A stretch of DNA of 5,688 nucleotides, from contig JAVQXV010000196.1 in assembly GCA_033577755.1 (NCBI GenBank), forward strand, positions 1-5,688. The letters run 5' to 3'. Shown here one piece after another: positions 1 to 5,022 of this stretch (its first letter is position 1; each line of letters starts with the position of its first letter). Both the position numbers and the translations under genes were made by a program. This DNA is from JANWXR01 sp033577755. Its GTDB lineage: Bacteria > Chloroflexota > Anaerolineae > Anaerolineales > UBA6663. The notes beneath the pieces were generated by a model. That model was not told where the DNA came from. It ran no database searches and worked only from the letters and a program-made list of their open reading frames with translations.

Positions 1-2
1 CA

Positions 3-56
3 ATCACCCCTTGTGGCTACGCGCAGAAATACATGAACGCCAATCCTGAAGTATGA
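3..56 (+). CDS. Possible 3' end of an unrecognised upstream gene (partial)
   Basis: One frame is open from the window edge to a TGA at 54-56. It would give a 17-residue tail with the sequence ITPCGYAQKYMNANPEV. The composition is protein-like, but the other two + frames also stop within the first 50 bases, so openness alone is weak evidence. No family can be named from so few residues. The TGA overlaps the -10-like element at 52-57, so if the gene is real its end abuts the ppaC promoter. Confidence 0.25.
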   Translation: MTPCGYAQKYMNANPEV

Positions 57-57
57 T
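52..57 (+). promoter_or_regulatory. Putative -10 element (TATGAT) for ppaC
   Basis: TATGAT lies about 50 bases ahead of the preferred ppaC start at 108. Initiation would fall near 63-65. That excludes the upstream ATG at 57 and supports the start at 108. No convincing -35 hexamer is seen 16-18 bp upstream. Similar elements without a -35 precede three other genes in this window. Confidence 0.35.
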
Positions 58-107
58 TGCGCCCAATCATCAGTCTTCTCTTCAATCATCCATCTCCAAT
101 CTCCCCT

Positions 108-1451
108 ATGAGCCTCTCCCCCATCCACGTCATCGGCCACCTCAACCCGGATACCGACGCGATTGCTTCTGCGATAGGCTACGCCTGGCTGCTCCGCGAG
201 CGCGATGGCCACAACGCTGTAGCGGCGCGGGCCGGCGCAATCAATCCCCAAACCTCGTGGGTGCTCAAAACGATCGGCCTGGAGCCGCCGCCCTACCTGG
301 CGGACGCTTCACCGCGCTTTGAACGCATTGCCCGCACGCTGCCGCCCATCCTGCCCGACCGGCCGCTGCGCGAAGCCTGGGCCGTCGCCGCTTCCAGCCA
401 CTGCGGCGCGCCCATCGTTGAGGCGGACGGCAAGCCGCTCGGCCTGGTCACCGGCAATAGCGTCTTCGCCTTCCTCTCACGGCAGATGGAGGAACGCGTA
501 GACCTGGAGCTGGTCTCGGTCGCCCGCCTGCTCACCGTACGCGCCCGTGAAGCGGTGGACACCGCCGTGCCGCGATTTCCGCGCTCGATGCGCGTGCGTG
601 ACGGCCGACAAAGGGTGCTGCGCGAAGAGCGCGACGACTTCATCGTGACGAACGACGACGGTACATACTTCGGCATCTGTCGCTCGCCGGACGTGCTCAA
701 CCCGCCGCGCCTGCAAATCATCATGGTAGACCACAATGAAGCCGGGCAGGCGCTGGGCGCAATCGAAGAGGCCGACATCATCGAGGTGCTCGACCATCAC
801 CGGCTGGGCAACCCGCCGACGCATCGGCCTATCCCCTTCACTGTGGATACGGTAGGCAGCACTTCCACTTTGGTCAGTGAACGCATCATCGCCGCCGGGT
901 TAATGCCGCCGCGCCCGATTGCCGGCCTACTACTGGCCGGCCTGCTCTCAGATACGCTCAACCTGCGCTCACCCACGACAACCGAGCGCGACCGGCGCGC
1001 GGCGGAGCAATTGGCACAGTGGGCGCTGGGCGACGGCGGCCTGCCGTTCCGCACCTATCAGGAATATGGCGACGCCATCTTGGCTTCGGGCACAGACCTG
1101 GCGGCGCGCAGCGTCGAGTCCATCCTCAACAGCGACCTGAAGCTGTATGAGAGCGGTAACTTGAAATTCGCCATAGCGCAGGTAGAGGTGGCAAACCTAA
1201 TGCAATTGAACCCGCGCCTGGCCGAGATCGGCGCCGGGCTGGAAGGACTGCGGGCCGCACGCGGCCTCGACCTGGCCGTGCTCATGGTGACCGACGTGGT
1301 GCGCGGCGCGAGCCGCCTGGTGCTGGCCGGCCAGACCGACCTGCTGAATGACCTGCCTTACACCCGCCTGCCCGACGGCACCCTCGACGCGCCCGACCTG
1401 GTTAGCCGAAAGAAACAATTGCTGCCGGCCATCCTCGGCCTGCTGGAGTAG
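108..1451 (+). CDS. ppaC: Manganese-dependent (family II) inorganic pyrophosphatase with inserted CBS pair
   Basis: This cytoplasmic enzyme hydrolyses pyrophosphate to two phosphates. The 447-residue product has the DHH-type metal motif GHLNPDTDA at 10-18 (His11, Asp15, Asp17), VDHNE at 207-211 (Asp208), DHHR at 229-232, and SDT at 281-283 (Asp282). A DHHA2 domain follows from about 313 and ends in SRKKQ at 433-437, the substrate-binding Arg-Lys motif. Canonical enzymes have about 310 residues. The extra length lies at about 65-200, between the first two metal motifs. It holds one clear CBS-like repeat (about 75-125, with GAPIVEADGKPLGLVTG) and a weaker one (about 140-198). In CBS-pyrophosphatases this insert binds adenine nucleotides and regulates activity. 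The DRTGG domain found in some relatives appears absent. The start at 108 is preferred because homologues begin just before the GH motif; an in-frame ATG at 57 would add 17 unfamiliar residues upstream of the likely transcription start. No Shine-Dalgarno is visible. The last 87 bases recur at 2140-2226. Confidence 0.93.
   Translation: MSLSPIHVIGHLNPDTDAIASAIGYAWLLRERDGHNAVAARAGAINPQTSWVLKTIGLEPPPYLADASPRFERIARTLPPILPDRPLREAWAVAASSHCGAPIVEADGKPLGLVTGNSVFAFLSRQMEERVDLELVSVARLLTVRAREAVDTAVPRFPRSMRVRDGRQRVLREERDDFIVTNDDGTYFGICRSPDVLNPPRLQIIMVDHNEAGQALGAIEEADIIEVLDHHRLGNPPTHRPIPFTVDTVGSTSTLVSERIIAAGLMPPRPIAGLLLAGLLSDTLNLRSPTTTERDRRAAEQLAQWALGDGGLPFRTYQEYGDAILASGTDLAARSVESILNSDLKLYESGNLKFAIAQVEVANLMQLNPRLAEIGAGLEGLRAARGLDLAVLMVTDVVRGASRLVLAGQTDLLNDLPYTRLPDGTLDAPDLVSRKKQLLPAILGLLE
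1365..1451 (+). repeat. Direct repeat, copy 1 (functional ppaC 3' end)
   Basis: These 87 bases encode the last 28 PpaC residues and the stop. They match 2140-2226 at 77 of 87 positions. The first 38 bases (1365-1402 against 2140-2177) are identical, and all ten differences fall in the last 49. Every difference is silent, so the encoded peptide and TAG stop are the same. This copy is joined to the intact ppaC gene and leads into the toxin-antitoxin pair. Confidence 0.97.
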
Positions 1452-1464
1452 CCATGTTCACGTT

Positions 1465-1470
1465 TATAAT
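1465..1470 (+). promoter_or_regulatory. Putative -10 element (TATAAT) for the toxin-antitoxin pair
   Basis: A consensus TATAAT starts 13 bases after the ppaC stop and 25 bases before the antitoxin ATG, leaving a leader of about 17-18 nt. No -35 hexamer is evident at the right spacing, and the upstream bases are ppaC coding sequence. Autoregulation by the toxin-antitoxin complex is usual in this class, but no clear operator palindrome was found. Confidence 0.45.
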
Positions 1471-1484
1471 CGAGTGCGGTTTCT

Positions 1485-1490
1485 GGAGAG
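1485..1490 (+). promoter_or_regulatory. Ribosome binding site of the antitoxin (GGAGAG)
   Basis: GGAGAG ends 4 nt before the ATG at 1495, with the GGAG core 6 nt away. It fixes the antitoxin start at 1495 rather than the earlier in-frame ATG at 1348, which lies inside ppaC. Confidence 0.7.
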
Positions 1491-1494
1491 AGAC

Positions 1495-1749
1495 ATGATC
1501 CGGACAATCACCATTAGCACCGATGTGCCCCCCAGCCGTGAGGTCAAGATTACGTTGCCGGCAGATGTTCCGGTCGGGCCGGCGGATCTTGTCGTCGTCG
1601 TTGCTGCACGCGAAATACCCACCGTTCACACCCTTGGCGAACTTCTTAATTCGGAGTTCTTCGGCCTCTGGCGTGATCGCACCGACATTGCCGACAGCGC
1701 CGAGTTTGCCCGCCGCCTGCGCGCCGCGGCCTGGGGCCGGACGCCATGA
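1495..1749 (+). CDS. Antitoxin of a VapBC-type pair
   Basis: The 84-residue product is the likely antitoxin for the PIN ribonuclease that follows. Residues 1-40 form a strand-rich segment (ITIS, REVKITLPADVPVGPADLV) typical of a family of small antitoxins paired with PIN toxins in cyanobacteria and Chloroflexota. Residues 45-81 contain the motif LGELLNSEFFGLWRDR followed by DIADSAEFARRLRAAAW, probably an amphipathic tail that grips and blocks the toxin. These family statements are from memory of related sequences, not a search. No ribbon-helix-helix or clear AbrB motif can be called by eye, so the DNA-binding fold is uncertain. The stop overlaps the toxin start in ATGA (1746-1749), implying translational coupling. 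The gene lies between direct repeats of the ppaC tail. Confidence 0.8.
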   Translation: MIRTITISTDVPPSREVKITLPADVPVGPADLVVVVAAREIPTVHTLGELLNSEFFGLWRDRTDIADSAEFARRLRAAAWGRTP

Positions 1750-2135
1750 TTGCTTTGCTGGACACCGACGTGTTGATAGATTGTCTGCGTGGAACACCGG
1801 CTGCCCGAAGCTGGCTCAGCAGCAACGCCGCTCAGTCCTTTCAGGTGCCCGGCATCGCAGCGATGGAGCTGCTCATGGGCTGCAACAATCAGGCTGATCT
1901 CAAGCGCACCCAACAGTTCCTGTCAACCTTTAGCATCACCTGGCTCACCGAGCAGGAGTCGGAACAGGCCTATCTTCTATTGGCCCAACATCGGCTGTCC
2001 TCCGGGTTGAGCATACCGGATTGCCTGATCGCCGCCATGGCTATCTCACGTTCGGCCATGCTATACACGTTCAACGTCCGGCACTTCCAGGTCATTACCG
2101 GCTTGAACGTGGCTGCGCCCTATCCCCGCAACTGA
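1746..2135 (+). CDS. vapC: PIN-domain ribonuclease toxin, VapC family
   Basis: The 129-residue product is a PIN-domain protein of usual VapC length. VapC toxins are Mg/Mn-dependent endoribonucleases that cut tRNA or rRNA when freed from their antitoxin. The acidic active-site residues are visible: Asp6 and Asp8 in LLDTDVLID, Glu41 in AAMELLMG, and Asp92 in SIPDCLIAAMAI. The last conserved block, TFNVRHFQVI (108-117), has Asn110 and His113 where many relatives have an acidic residue near Arg/Asn, a tolerated variation in this family. The reading frame is intact with tandem in-frame stops (TGA TAG). Base composition is lower in GC than the neighbours: 1921-1980 has 31 of 60 G+C, whereas 4141-4200 in gatA has 45 of 60. 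This fits acquisition. The RNA target cannot be read from the sequence. Confidence 0.9.
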   Translation: MIALLDTDVLIDCLRGTPAARSWLSSNAAQSFQVPGIAAMELLMGCNNQADLKRTQQFLSTFSITWLTEQESEQAYLLLAQHRLSSGLSIPDCLIAAMAISRSAMLYTFNVRHFQVITGLNVAAPYPRN

Positions 2136-2139
2136 TAGG

Positions 2140-2226
2140 CGCCTGCCCGACGGCACCCTCGACGCGCCCGACCTGGTCAGCCGCAAGAAACAACTGTTGC
2201 CGGCTATTTTAGGATTGCTGGAGTAG
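2140..2226 (+). pseudogene. Displaced ppaC 3' fragment (direct repeat, copy 2)
   Basis: In the +1 frame relative to the toxin, this segment encodes the same last 28 residues of PpaC (RLPDGTLDAPD to GLLE) and the same TAG stop. It has no start codon or upstream domain, so it is not an expressed gene. Relative to copy 1 it carries ten silent changes in the final 49 bases, including a Leu CTC/TTA change, and its tail is less GC-rich. It leads directly into the promoter of the membrane-protein gene, so it is probably the original resident 3' end of ppaC. Confidence 0.9.
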
Positions 2227-2233
2227 TTGCGGT

Positions 2234-2239
2234 TATACT
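2234..2239 (+). promoter_or_regulatory. Putative -10 element (TATACT) for the YIP1-family gene
   Basis: TATACT starts 7 bases after the TAG of the displaced ppaC tail and 37 bases before the ATG at 2276. No clear -35 is seen; that region would fall inside the ppaC fragment. If copy 2 is the ancestral ppaC end, this promoter is in its original setting. Confidence 0.4.
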
Positions 2240-2264
2240 TCAGCCCACATCCACCCATTCCCTC

Positions 2265-2270
2265 GGAGGA
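2265..2270 (+). promoter_or_regulatory. Ribosome binding site (GGAGGA) of the YIP1-family gene
   Basis: GGAGGA ends 5 nt before the ATG at 2276, which is near-ideal Shine-Dalgarno spacing. It is the strongest such site in the window and fixes this start. Confidence 0.8.
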
Positions 2271-2275
2271 CTCTC

Positions 2276-2845
2276 ATGGACACCAACTCCCTCATCAACC
2301 GGCTGATGCGCGTTATCCGCTTCGACACATCGGTGTACCGCGAGATTGCGGCAGACCCGAACGCGCTATCACAGGCGCTCATCATTGTGGTCGCGTCCGT
2401 CATTATCTCGTCGCTCGGCAGCATCAGTAGCGCCATGCAAATCAGCAGCGATGTAATCGTAATAGCGTCTTTCTTCATCTCTTCGATTATCGGCGGCCTG
2501 ATCGGCTTCGTGCTCTTTTCATTGCTGGCCGCCGTGATCGCGAAGAATCTCTTTCAGGGCAAGACCGACTTTCGGGAGATGGCCCGCACCCTCGGCTTTA
2601 CCTATATTTTCCAGACCATCGGCGTGCTCGGTCTCATCCCCTGCCTCGGTGCGCTTATCGCACTGGTAGGCACAATCGTTACCATCGTGGCCGCCGTCAT
2701 CGCCCTGCGCGAGTCGGCAGAGTTCGACACGACCAAGGCAGTCATCACGGCGGTGGTGGCCGGGCTGGCCGTGCTGGCCATCAACGCCTGTATCGGCTTC
2801 ATGCTCGGTAGCCTGTTGGCAGCCATCGGCCTGGTCGGGGCATAG
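2276..2845 (+). CDS. YIP1-family integral membrane protein
   Basis: The 189-residue protein has a short polar N-terminus (1-33, containing VIRFDTSVYREIAADPNA) followed by hydrophobic segments at about 34-50, 58-90, 108-144 and 154-188. The longer stretches are each enough for two spans, giving roughly five transmembrane helices. The N-terminal FD..VY.EI..DPNA pattern, the cytoplasmic loop with FREMARTLGF (99-108), and the ALRESAEFDTTKAV segment (143-155) match small bacterial YIP1-domain proteins common in Chloroflexota. This match is by recall rather than search. There is no signal peptide with a cleavage site, and the molecular role of this bacterial group is not established. The gene has its own promoter-like site and ribosome binding site, and a strong terminator follows, so it is probably a single-gene unit. 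Confidence 0.72.
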   Translation: MDTNSLINRLMRVIRFDTSVYREIAADPNALSQALIIVVASVIISSLGSISSAMQISSDVIVIASFFISSIIGGLIGFVLFSLLAAVIAKNLFQGKTDFREMARTLGFTYIFQTIGVLGLIPCLGALIALVGTIVTIVAAVIALRESAEFDTTKAVITAVVAGLAVLAINACIGFMLGSLLAAIGLVGA

Positions 2846-2909
2846 CCGGTCTCAACACGGCAGTTTTGCTCGTTGTTTCGCCCCACCGGCGAACCGCACT
2901 CCTCCCGCT

Positions 2910-2947
2910 CCGCGCCGCTCCTCCCTGAGCGGCGCGGTTTTCTTTTT
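2910..2947 (+). terminator. Strong intrinsic terminator
   Basis: A perfect 11-bp stem (2910-2920 with 2927-2937, CCGCGCCGCTC and its complement) encloses a 6-nt loop (CTCCCT). It is followed by TTTTCTTTTT at 2938-2947. It lies 65 bases beyond the membrane-protein stop and separates that gene from gatC. There is no A-tract on the left side, so it acts on + strand transcripts only. Confidence 0.92.
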
Positions 2948-2951
2948 CAGG

Positions 2952-2957
2952 TAGAAT
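2952..2957 (+). promoter_or_regulatory. Putative -10 element (TAGAAT) for gatC
   Basis: TAGAAT begins five bases after the terminator T-tract, 31 bases ahead of the gatC ATG. It predicts a leader of about 23 nt. The -35 region would lie inside the terminator stem and shows no match to TTGACA. Confidence 0.45.
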
Positions 2958-2987
2958 GCCTGCGCCCTACACAGTAGCGCTCAACCG

Positions 2988-3308
2988 ATGAACGATGAAA
3001 TCACCCCCGAACTCTTCAACTATCTGGTAGAGCTGGCCGCGCTGGAGCTGGACGCCGAAGAGGGCGAGTACCTGCGCCGGCAGCTTAACAACCAGCTCAA
3101 GGCCATCCACGAACTGGAGCGCATCGAGGTCCCGGACGATACACCGCCGGCAGCGCACGGCGTCCGCTTTGGGCCGGCGCTGCGCCCGCCGCTGCGTGAG
3201 GACACGCCGCTGCCCCCGACCCTGGCCGAGGCCATCCTCCAGCAGGCGCCCGAAGTGGACGACGGCTACTTCGTCGTACCGGAGATCCCACATACTGAAC
3301 TAAACTAA
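2988..3308 (+). CDS. gatC: Asp-tRNA(Asn)/Glu-tRNA(Gln) amidotransferase subunit C
   Basis: The 106-residue product is the small GatC subunit, which wraps around GatA and stabilises its complex with GatB. GatCAB converts Glu-tRNA(Gln) and/or Asp-tRNA(Asn) to the correctly amidated tRNAs. The N-terminal helical part, from ITPELFNYLVELAALELDAE to LERIEV (about 5-48), fits the family pattern of hydrophobic and acidic residues. The middle (50-85) is Pro/Arg-rich, with LREDTPLPP. The C-terminus, EVDDGYFVVPEIPHTELN (89-106), is the characteristic GatC DGYF.VP end. Length is slightly above the usual 95-100. The start at 2988 gives the normal family N-terminus, but no Shine-Dalgarno is visible. gatA follows after a 112-bp gap filled by heptamer repeats. 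Confidence 0.92.
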   Translation: MNDEITPELFNYLVELAALELDAEEGEYLRRQLNNQLKAIHELERIEVPDDTPPAAHGVRFGPALRPPLREDTPLPPTLAEAILQQAPEVDDGYFVVPEIPHTELN

Positions 3309-3310
3309 AT

Positions 3311-3420
3311 CGTATTGCGTATTCCGTATTGCGTATAACGTATTCCGTTTACATCGTATACGTCATGCAATATGCAACACGCAACACGCAATACGTAATA
3401 CGTAATACGCAACACGCAAC
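3311..3420 (+). repeat. Heptamer repeat array with two opposed arms between gatC and gatA
   Basis: The left arm (3311-3352) is six tandem 7-bp units close to CGTATTG (variants CGTATTC, CGTATAA, CGTTTAC). A 12-bp centre (3353-3364) contains the palindrome CGTATACG. The right arm (3365-3420) is eight tandem 7-bp units close to ACGCAAC or ACGTAAT, the reverse complement of the left-arm unit. The array begins two bases after the gatC stop and ends exactly at the gatA ATG. Positions 3311-3331 can pair with 3389-3409 through 19 Watson-Crick pairs, one G-U and one mismatch. There is no T-tract, so it is not an ordinary terminator. It resembles the heptanucleotide short tandem repeats of filamentous cyanobacteria in unit length only. 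Confidence 0.9.
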
Positions 3421-5022
3421 ATGGCCCTCTGCGACCTCCCCGGCTACGAACTAACCCGCAGGCTGAAGGCCGGTGAAACTTCCGCCGTCGCCATTGTCGA
3501 GAGCGTGCTGCAACGCATCGCGGCGGTGGAGGGCCGCCTGCCCGACATCGCGCCCTACACGCCGCAGCCCGATGACGAGCGCGGCGTCCATGCCTACATC
3601 TCCATCCAGAGCGAACGCGCGCTGGAGCGCGCCCGCGCCATAGACGCGCAACTGGCGCGCGGCGAGGAGCCCGGCCCGCTGGCCGGAGTCCCACTCAGCG
3701 TCAAGGACATCTTCTGCGTCGCGGGCACGCCCTCCACGGCGGGCAGCCGGATGCTGGCGAACTTTATCGCGCCGTACACGGCCACGCCCGTCGAGCGGCT
3801 GGAGCGCGCCGGCGCCATCCTTATCGGCAAGACCAATCTCGACGAATACGCCTACGGCTCCTCCACCGAGTCGTCGGCCTTTCAGCCGGCTACGCGCAAC
3901 CCGTGGGACCTGAGCCGTGTGCCCGGCGGCTCATCGGGCGGCAGCGCGGCCAGCGTCGCCGCCGGCGAAGCCACGCTCTCCCTCGGCACCGACACCGCCG
4001 GCTCCATCCGCCAGCCGGCAGCGTTCTGCGGCGTGGTCGGCCTCAAACCGACGTATGGCCGCGTCAGCCGCTACGGCCTGATCGCTTTCGGCTCGTCGCT
4101 CGATTGCCCCGGCCCGCTGGCCCGCACCGTGCGCGACGCGGCGCTTGCCCTCCAGGTGATGAGCGGCCCCGACCCGCACGACGCGACCGCCGCCAACCTG
4201 CCCGCGCCCGACTTCACCGCAGCGCTCGACGCCGGCGTAGCCGGCCTGCGCCTCGGCCTCAGCCCCGATTACTTCCGGCTGCGTTTTCCCGACGCACAGA
4301 CCGGCGAGATTCGCGATACGCAGCTGCCCGATGAAATCGTCGCCGCCGTGCGCCGCGCCGCAGAGACCCTGGCAAAGGCCGGTGCAGAAATCATCGAAGA
4401 TGTGCCCATGCCGAACACTTCCCTCGGCATCCCGGCCTACTTCGTCGTCTCGCGCGTCGAGGCCGCGTCCAACCTGCATCGCTTCGACGGCGTGAAGTAC
4501 GGCTACCGCACCCAGGCCAACGTGGCCGACCTGCGTGAGCTGTATCGCAAGACCCGCGCCGAGGCCTTCGGCCTCCAACCCAAGTTGCGCATCCTGATGG
4601 GCATGTACGTCAGCGGCGCGCAGTACGCCCGGCAGTATTATCAGCGCGCGCTGCGCGTGCGCACCCTCATCCGCCGCGACTTCGAGGCTATCTTCGATCC
4701 GAGCGGCAAGTACCGCCTGCACGCGCTGCTCACGCCGACCACGCCCACTACGGCCTTCGAAATCGGCGCGGTGTACGGCGACTCGGTGTTGATGCAATAC
4801 TCGGATGTGCTGGCAGTCAACGCCAACCACGCCGGCATCCCGGCCCTCTCGTTGCCCGGCGGGCTGGACGGGCGCGGCCTGCCCATCGGCATTCAGCTGT
4901 TCGGCAACGATTGGGACGAGGCCACCCTTCTGCGCATCGGCGCGGCCTATGAGCAATTGACGGCGGACGAACCCTGGCGGCGGGCAAAGCCTCGCGTTCT
5001 GGCGGAGCGCGCAGAGGTATGA
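3421..5022 (+). CDS. gatA: Asp-tRNA(Asn)/Glu-tRNA(Gln) amidotransferase subunit A
   Basis: The 533-residue protein is the glutaminase subunit of GatCAB. It is an amidase-signature enzyme that releases ammonia from glutamine for transfer to the mischarged tRNA. The Ser-cisSer-Lys triad is visible: Lys95 in PLSVKDIF, Ser171 in VPGGSSGGSAA, and nucleophile Ser195 in GTDTAGSIRQPA. The signature continues through GVVGLKPTYGRVSRYGL (204-220). YGYRTQ and TRAEAFG are GatA-typical, as is the C-terminal GLPIGIQLFGN...DEATLLR. It is longer than the usual 480-490 residues because of inserts at about 37-56 (GRLPDIAPYTPQPDDERGV) and about 283-302. The nucleophile motif has Ala193 where GatA usually has Gly. 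The start at 3421 gives the expected N-terminus (MALCDLPGYELTRRLKAGE). No Shine-Dalgarno precedes it; the repeat array abuts the ATG. The stop overlaps the next gene by ATGA. Confidence 0.96.
   Translation: MALCDLPGYELTRRLKAGETSAVAIVESVLQRIAAVEGRLPDIAPYTPQPDDERGVHAYISIQSERALERARAIDAQLARGEEPGPLAGVPLSVKDIFCVAGTPSTAGSRMLANFIAPYTATPVERLERAGAILIGKTNLDEYAYGSSTESSAFQPATRNPWDLSRVPGGSSGGSAASVAAGEATLSLGTDTAGSIRQPAAFCGVVGLKPTYGRVSRYGLIAFGSSLDCPGPLARTVRDAALALQVMSGPDPHDATAANLPAPDFTAALDAGVAGLRLGLSPDYFRLRFPDAQTGEIRDTQLPDEIVAAVRRAAETLAKAGAEIIEDVPMPNTSLGIPAYFVVSRVEAASNLHRFDGVKYGYRTQANVADLRELYRKTRAEAFGLQPKLRILMGMYVSGAQYARQYYQRALRVRTLIRRDFEAIFDPSGKYRLHALLTPTTPTTAFEIGAVYGDSVLMQYSDVLAVNANHAGIPALSLPGGLDGRGLPIGIQLFGNDWDEATLLRIGAAYEQLTADEPWRRAKPRVLAERAEV

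Larger units (their letters stand above)
1365..2139 (+). mobile_element. Candidate inserted unit: ppaC tail plus toxin-antitoxin pair
   Basis: The repeat period is 775 bp, and the second copy begins four bases after the toxin stop codon (in-frame TGA then TAG at 2133-2138). The segment therefore holds only a replacement ppaC tail, a promoter-like site, the antitoxin and the toxin. No transposase, integrase or terminal inverted repeat is visible. The unit is defined by the direct repeats alone, so true breakpoints could lie anywhere in the 38 identical bases. Mobility is an inference. Homologous or illegitimate recombination with a relative's locus would leave the same trace. Confidence 0.4.

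Noticed and set aside
53..322. Open frame of 89 codons overlapping the start of ppaC
   Set aside because: It overlaps the ppaC pyrophosphatase motif in another frame, is Arg/Pro-rich, and has no family resemblance or ribosome binding site.
1454..1498. 14-codon open frame (MFTFIIECGFWRET) ending in an ATGA overlap with the antitoxin start
   Set aside because: It spans the TATAAT element and probably begins upstream of the transcription start. It has no ribosome binding site. ATGA overlaps arise easily by chance.
1365..2226. Simple target-site duplication by a transposon
   Set aside because: Copies of a target duplication start identical and the orphan then decays freely. Here differences are all silent and clustered in the last 49 bp. 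There are also no terminal inverted repeats and no transposase.
2956..2991. 11-codon open frame (MPAPYTVALNR) overlapping the gatC start by ATGA
   Set aside because: Its ATG lies within the predicted -10 element, ahead of the likely transcript start, so it would not be translated from that promoter.
3311..3420. CRISPR array reading of the gatC-gatA repeats
   Set aside because: Units are 7 bp in uninterrupted tandem with no unique spacers, and they reverse direction in the middle.
3305..3694. Minus-strand open frame reading through the heptamer repeats
   Set aside because: The periodic Tyr-Val-Leu-Arg stretches come from the repeat units themselves, and the rest is gatA antisense.
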